Shown one piece after another: positions 62,824-64,000 of a stretch of 64,000 nucleotides of DNA (position 1 is the stretch's first letter; each line of letters starts with the position of its first letter). A program made the position numbers and the translations under genes. The notes under the pieces are model-generated. The model saw nothing but the letters and a program-made list of their open reading frames with translations, had not been told where the DNA came from and did no database searches. This DNA is from CANKBT01 sp038235705 (GTDB taxonomy: Bacteria; Actinomycetota; Actinomycetes; Mycobacteriales; SCTD01). The stretch covers positions 11,566 through 75,565 of the forward strand of contig JBBSTR010000005.1 in the NCBI GenBank assembly GCA_038235705.1. Direction: 5' to 3'.

Positions 62824-63687
62824 TCAGTCACCGGCCATGGCGGTCACCGGCTCTTCGATGCTTACGGTCGACGAACTGCGGGACAGGCGACGCTCCATGT
62901 ACTGCGCGAACCGGCTGAGCGCATAGTTCGTGATCACGAACAGGGCGCCGGCCACCAGGTACATCTGGATCGGGTTCTTGGTCTCCTGGATGATCAGGTT
63001 CGCCGTCCGCACCGTCTCGCCGTAAAGGATGATGAATCCCAGCGAGGTGTCCTTCAGGACCACCACCAGCTGGGAGATCAGCGAAGGCAGCATCACCCTG
63101 AAGGCCTGGGGCAGCTGGACCAGCCGCAGGGACTGCGACGGCGACATCCCGATGGACAGCGCCGCCTCGCCTTGACCCCGGGGGAGCGAGGCGACCCCGG
63201 CCCGGATGATCTCGGCGATGACCACGGAGTTGTAGAGGGTCAACCCGATCACCAGGTACCAGAGCGGGTTCCCGAAGTCGGCGCCGTACTCGGGCAGCAC
63301 CCGGGACACCAGGTAGATCATGATGAGGACCGGCACGCCGCGCAGCAGCTCGATGAGCCCGATCAGGGGCAGACGGCTCACCCGGCCAGCGAGCAGGCGG
63401 AGGCTGGCAAGGACCGTGCCGACCACCAGGGACGCGACGATCGCCAGCACGGCCGCGGTGAGCGTGCTCCGGATGCCCCCGCCCAACAGGCGCCAGACGG
63501 CGGAGAAGTCCTTGTCGCCCGGGTTGAGCAGCGGTGACCAGCGTGCGGAGGTGAACTGCCCGTTCTGGTCCAGGCGTCGGTAGACGAAGAAGAGCAGCAC
63601 GGCCACCAGCACGGCAGCGACCACGCTGGCGTAGAGCGTGATCCGTCTGGCCCGAGGGCCCGGCTCGTCGTACAGGACGCTGCTCAT
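62824..63687 (-). CDS. gluD: Polar amino acid ABC transporter permease, GluD-like
   Basis: 287 residues of the His/Glu/Gln/Arg/opine permease family. One membrane segment lies near 18-35, and four or more follow after residue 70. The EAA-type loop is RGQGEAALSIGMSPSQSLRLVQLPQAFRVMLP. The 40-residue C-terminal charged tail is typical of GluD. The ATG overlaps the stop of the upstream partner gene (ATGA), so the two permeases are coupled. Ligand glutamate is suggested by similarity to GluCD, not proven. Confidence 0.9.
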   Translation of the reverse strand: MSSVLYDEPGPRARRITLYASVVAAVLVAVLLFFVYRRLDQNGQFTSARWSPLLNPGDKDFSAVWRLLGGGIRSTLTAAVLAIVASLVVGTVLASLRLLAGRVSRLPLIGLIELLRGVPVLIMIYLVSRVLPEYGADFGNPLWYLVIGLTLYNSVVIAEIIRAGVASLPRGQGEAALSIGMSPSQSLRLVQLPQAFRVMLPSLISQLVVVLKDTSLGFIILYGETVRTANLIIQETKNPIQMYLVAGALFVITNYALSRFAQYMERRLSRSSSTVSIEEPVTAMAGD

Positions 63688-64000
63688 CGAGCGATCGCCA
63701 CCCGTCGCTCGATGACGGCGAGCCCCGCCGCACTCGGCAGCGTGATTGCCAGGTAGCCGAGGGCGACCCCGAGCAGCACCGGCAGAACGGGGTTGCCCTG
63801 GGCCGACGACAGGCTCTCCCCGACGCTGAACAGGTCACCCCCGACCCCGACGGCGCCCACGATCGCGCTGTTCTTGAACATCGCGATGATGACGCTGCCG
63901 AGCGGCGGGACGACGGTGCGCAGCGCCTGGGGGAGCACGATGAACCGCATCCCCTGGCCGAAGGTGAGGCCGATCGAGCGGTAGGCCTCGGCCTGCCCGG
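63684..64000 (-). CDS. gluC: Polar amino acid ABC transporter permease, GluC-like, C-terminal part
   Basis: The frame runs off the end of the window; about 105 C-terminal residues are visible. They include the EAA-like loop GQAEAYRSIGLTFGQGMRFIVLPQALR and the final membrane helices (PVLLGVALGYLAITLPSAAGLAVIERR). The first part of the gene, and any ATPase and binding protein (gluA, gluB), lie beyond 64000. It overlaps gluD by four bases. Confidence 0.9.
   Translation of the reverse strand, partial: GQAEAYRSIGLTFGQGMRFIVLPQALRTVVPPLGSVIIAMFKNSAIVGAVGVGGDLFSVGESLSSAQGNPVLPVLLGVALGYLAITLPSAAGLAVIERRVAIAR

Overview
The window is a gene-dense, very GC-rich chromosomal segment from an actinobacterium (Actinomycetota). 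The evidence is the backbone gene order (pnp, pepR, dapB, thyX, dapA, rnj, ftsK, rimO, pgsA, cinA, clgR, pspA, DUF3046, recA, recX), which recalls the Mycobacterium Rv2783c-Rv2736c and Streptomyces SCO57xx neighbourhoods. Other signs are an MshC-like ligase, a likely 10-methyl fatty acid gene pair, many GTG starts with 1-4 bp overlaps, and many apparently leaderless promoters. No rRNA, tRNA, CRISPR array, insertion sequence or phage gene was seen. I cannot name the genus.

Layout. 1-7445: end of pnp, M16 peptidase, dapB, two small membrane proteins, map with a divergent XRE regulator, a secreted C39-like peptidase and an orphan ParA. 7446-13780: DUF2461 protein, GNAT enzymes, GabD1-type aldehyde dehydrogenase, methyltransferase, AlkX-like glycosylase and thyX. 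13871-24434: a c-di-GMP GGDEF-EAL protein, then dapA-rnj, ftsK and rimO-pgsA-cinA. 24559-28162: clgR, TetR, pspA and two tandem Nei-type glycosylases on the minus strand.

28469-42677 is an accessory block: a tmsA-tmsB-like pair; a copper/haem envelope cluster (Sco1, Lipoprotein_15-type lipoprotein, CtaG, Tat-exported DyP peroxidase); a CDF metal exporter; an MFS exporter with its own TetR; PPK2; and a XylFGH-like sugar ABC transporter. It appears to separate the Nei genes from lhr, which I recall as neighbours in related genomes. 42704-53851 returns to genome maintenance: Lhr, an ACD-GNAT fusion, DUF3046, an SDR, recA and recX. 53879-64000 holds a branched-chain amino acid ABC system with a LivM-LivG fusion, an FMN-dependent 2-hydroxyacid oxidase, pgi, an MshC/CysS-type ligase and part of a glutamate-type ABC transporter.

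The main regulatory signal is a repeated promoter layout, a TANNNT-like hexamer exactly 6-7 bases before an ATG or GTG. It predicts leaderless mRNAs for at least a dozen genes. In two cases (alkX, dapA) the stop codon of the upstream gene forms the first three bases of the hexamer. The recA control region carries a LexA-type SOS box, a PafBC-type promoter candidate, two short tandem repeats and a hairpin before recX. The feature least explained is the GGDEF-EAL gene, whose N-terminal PAS coding continues upstream of any ATG, GTG or TTG.
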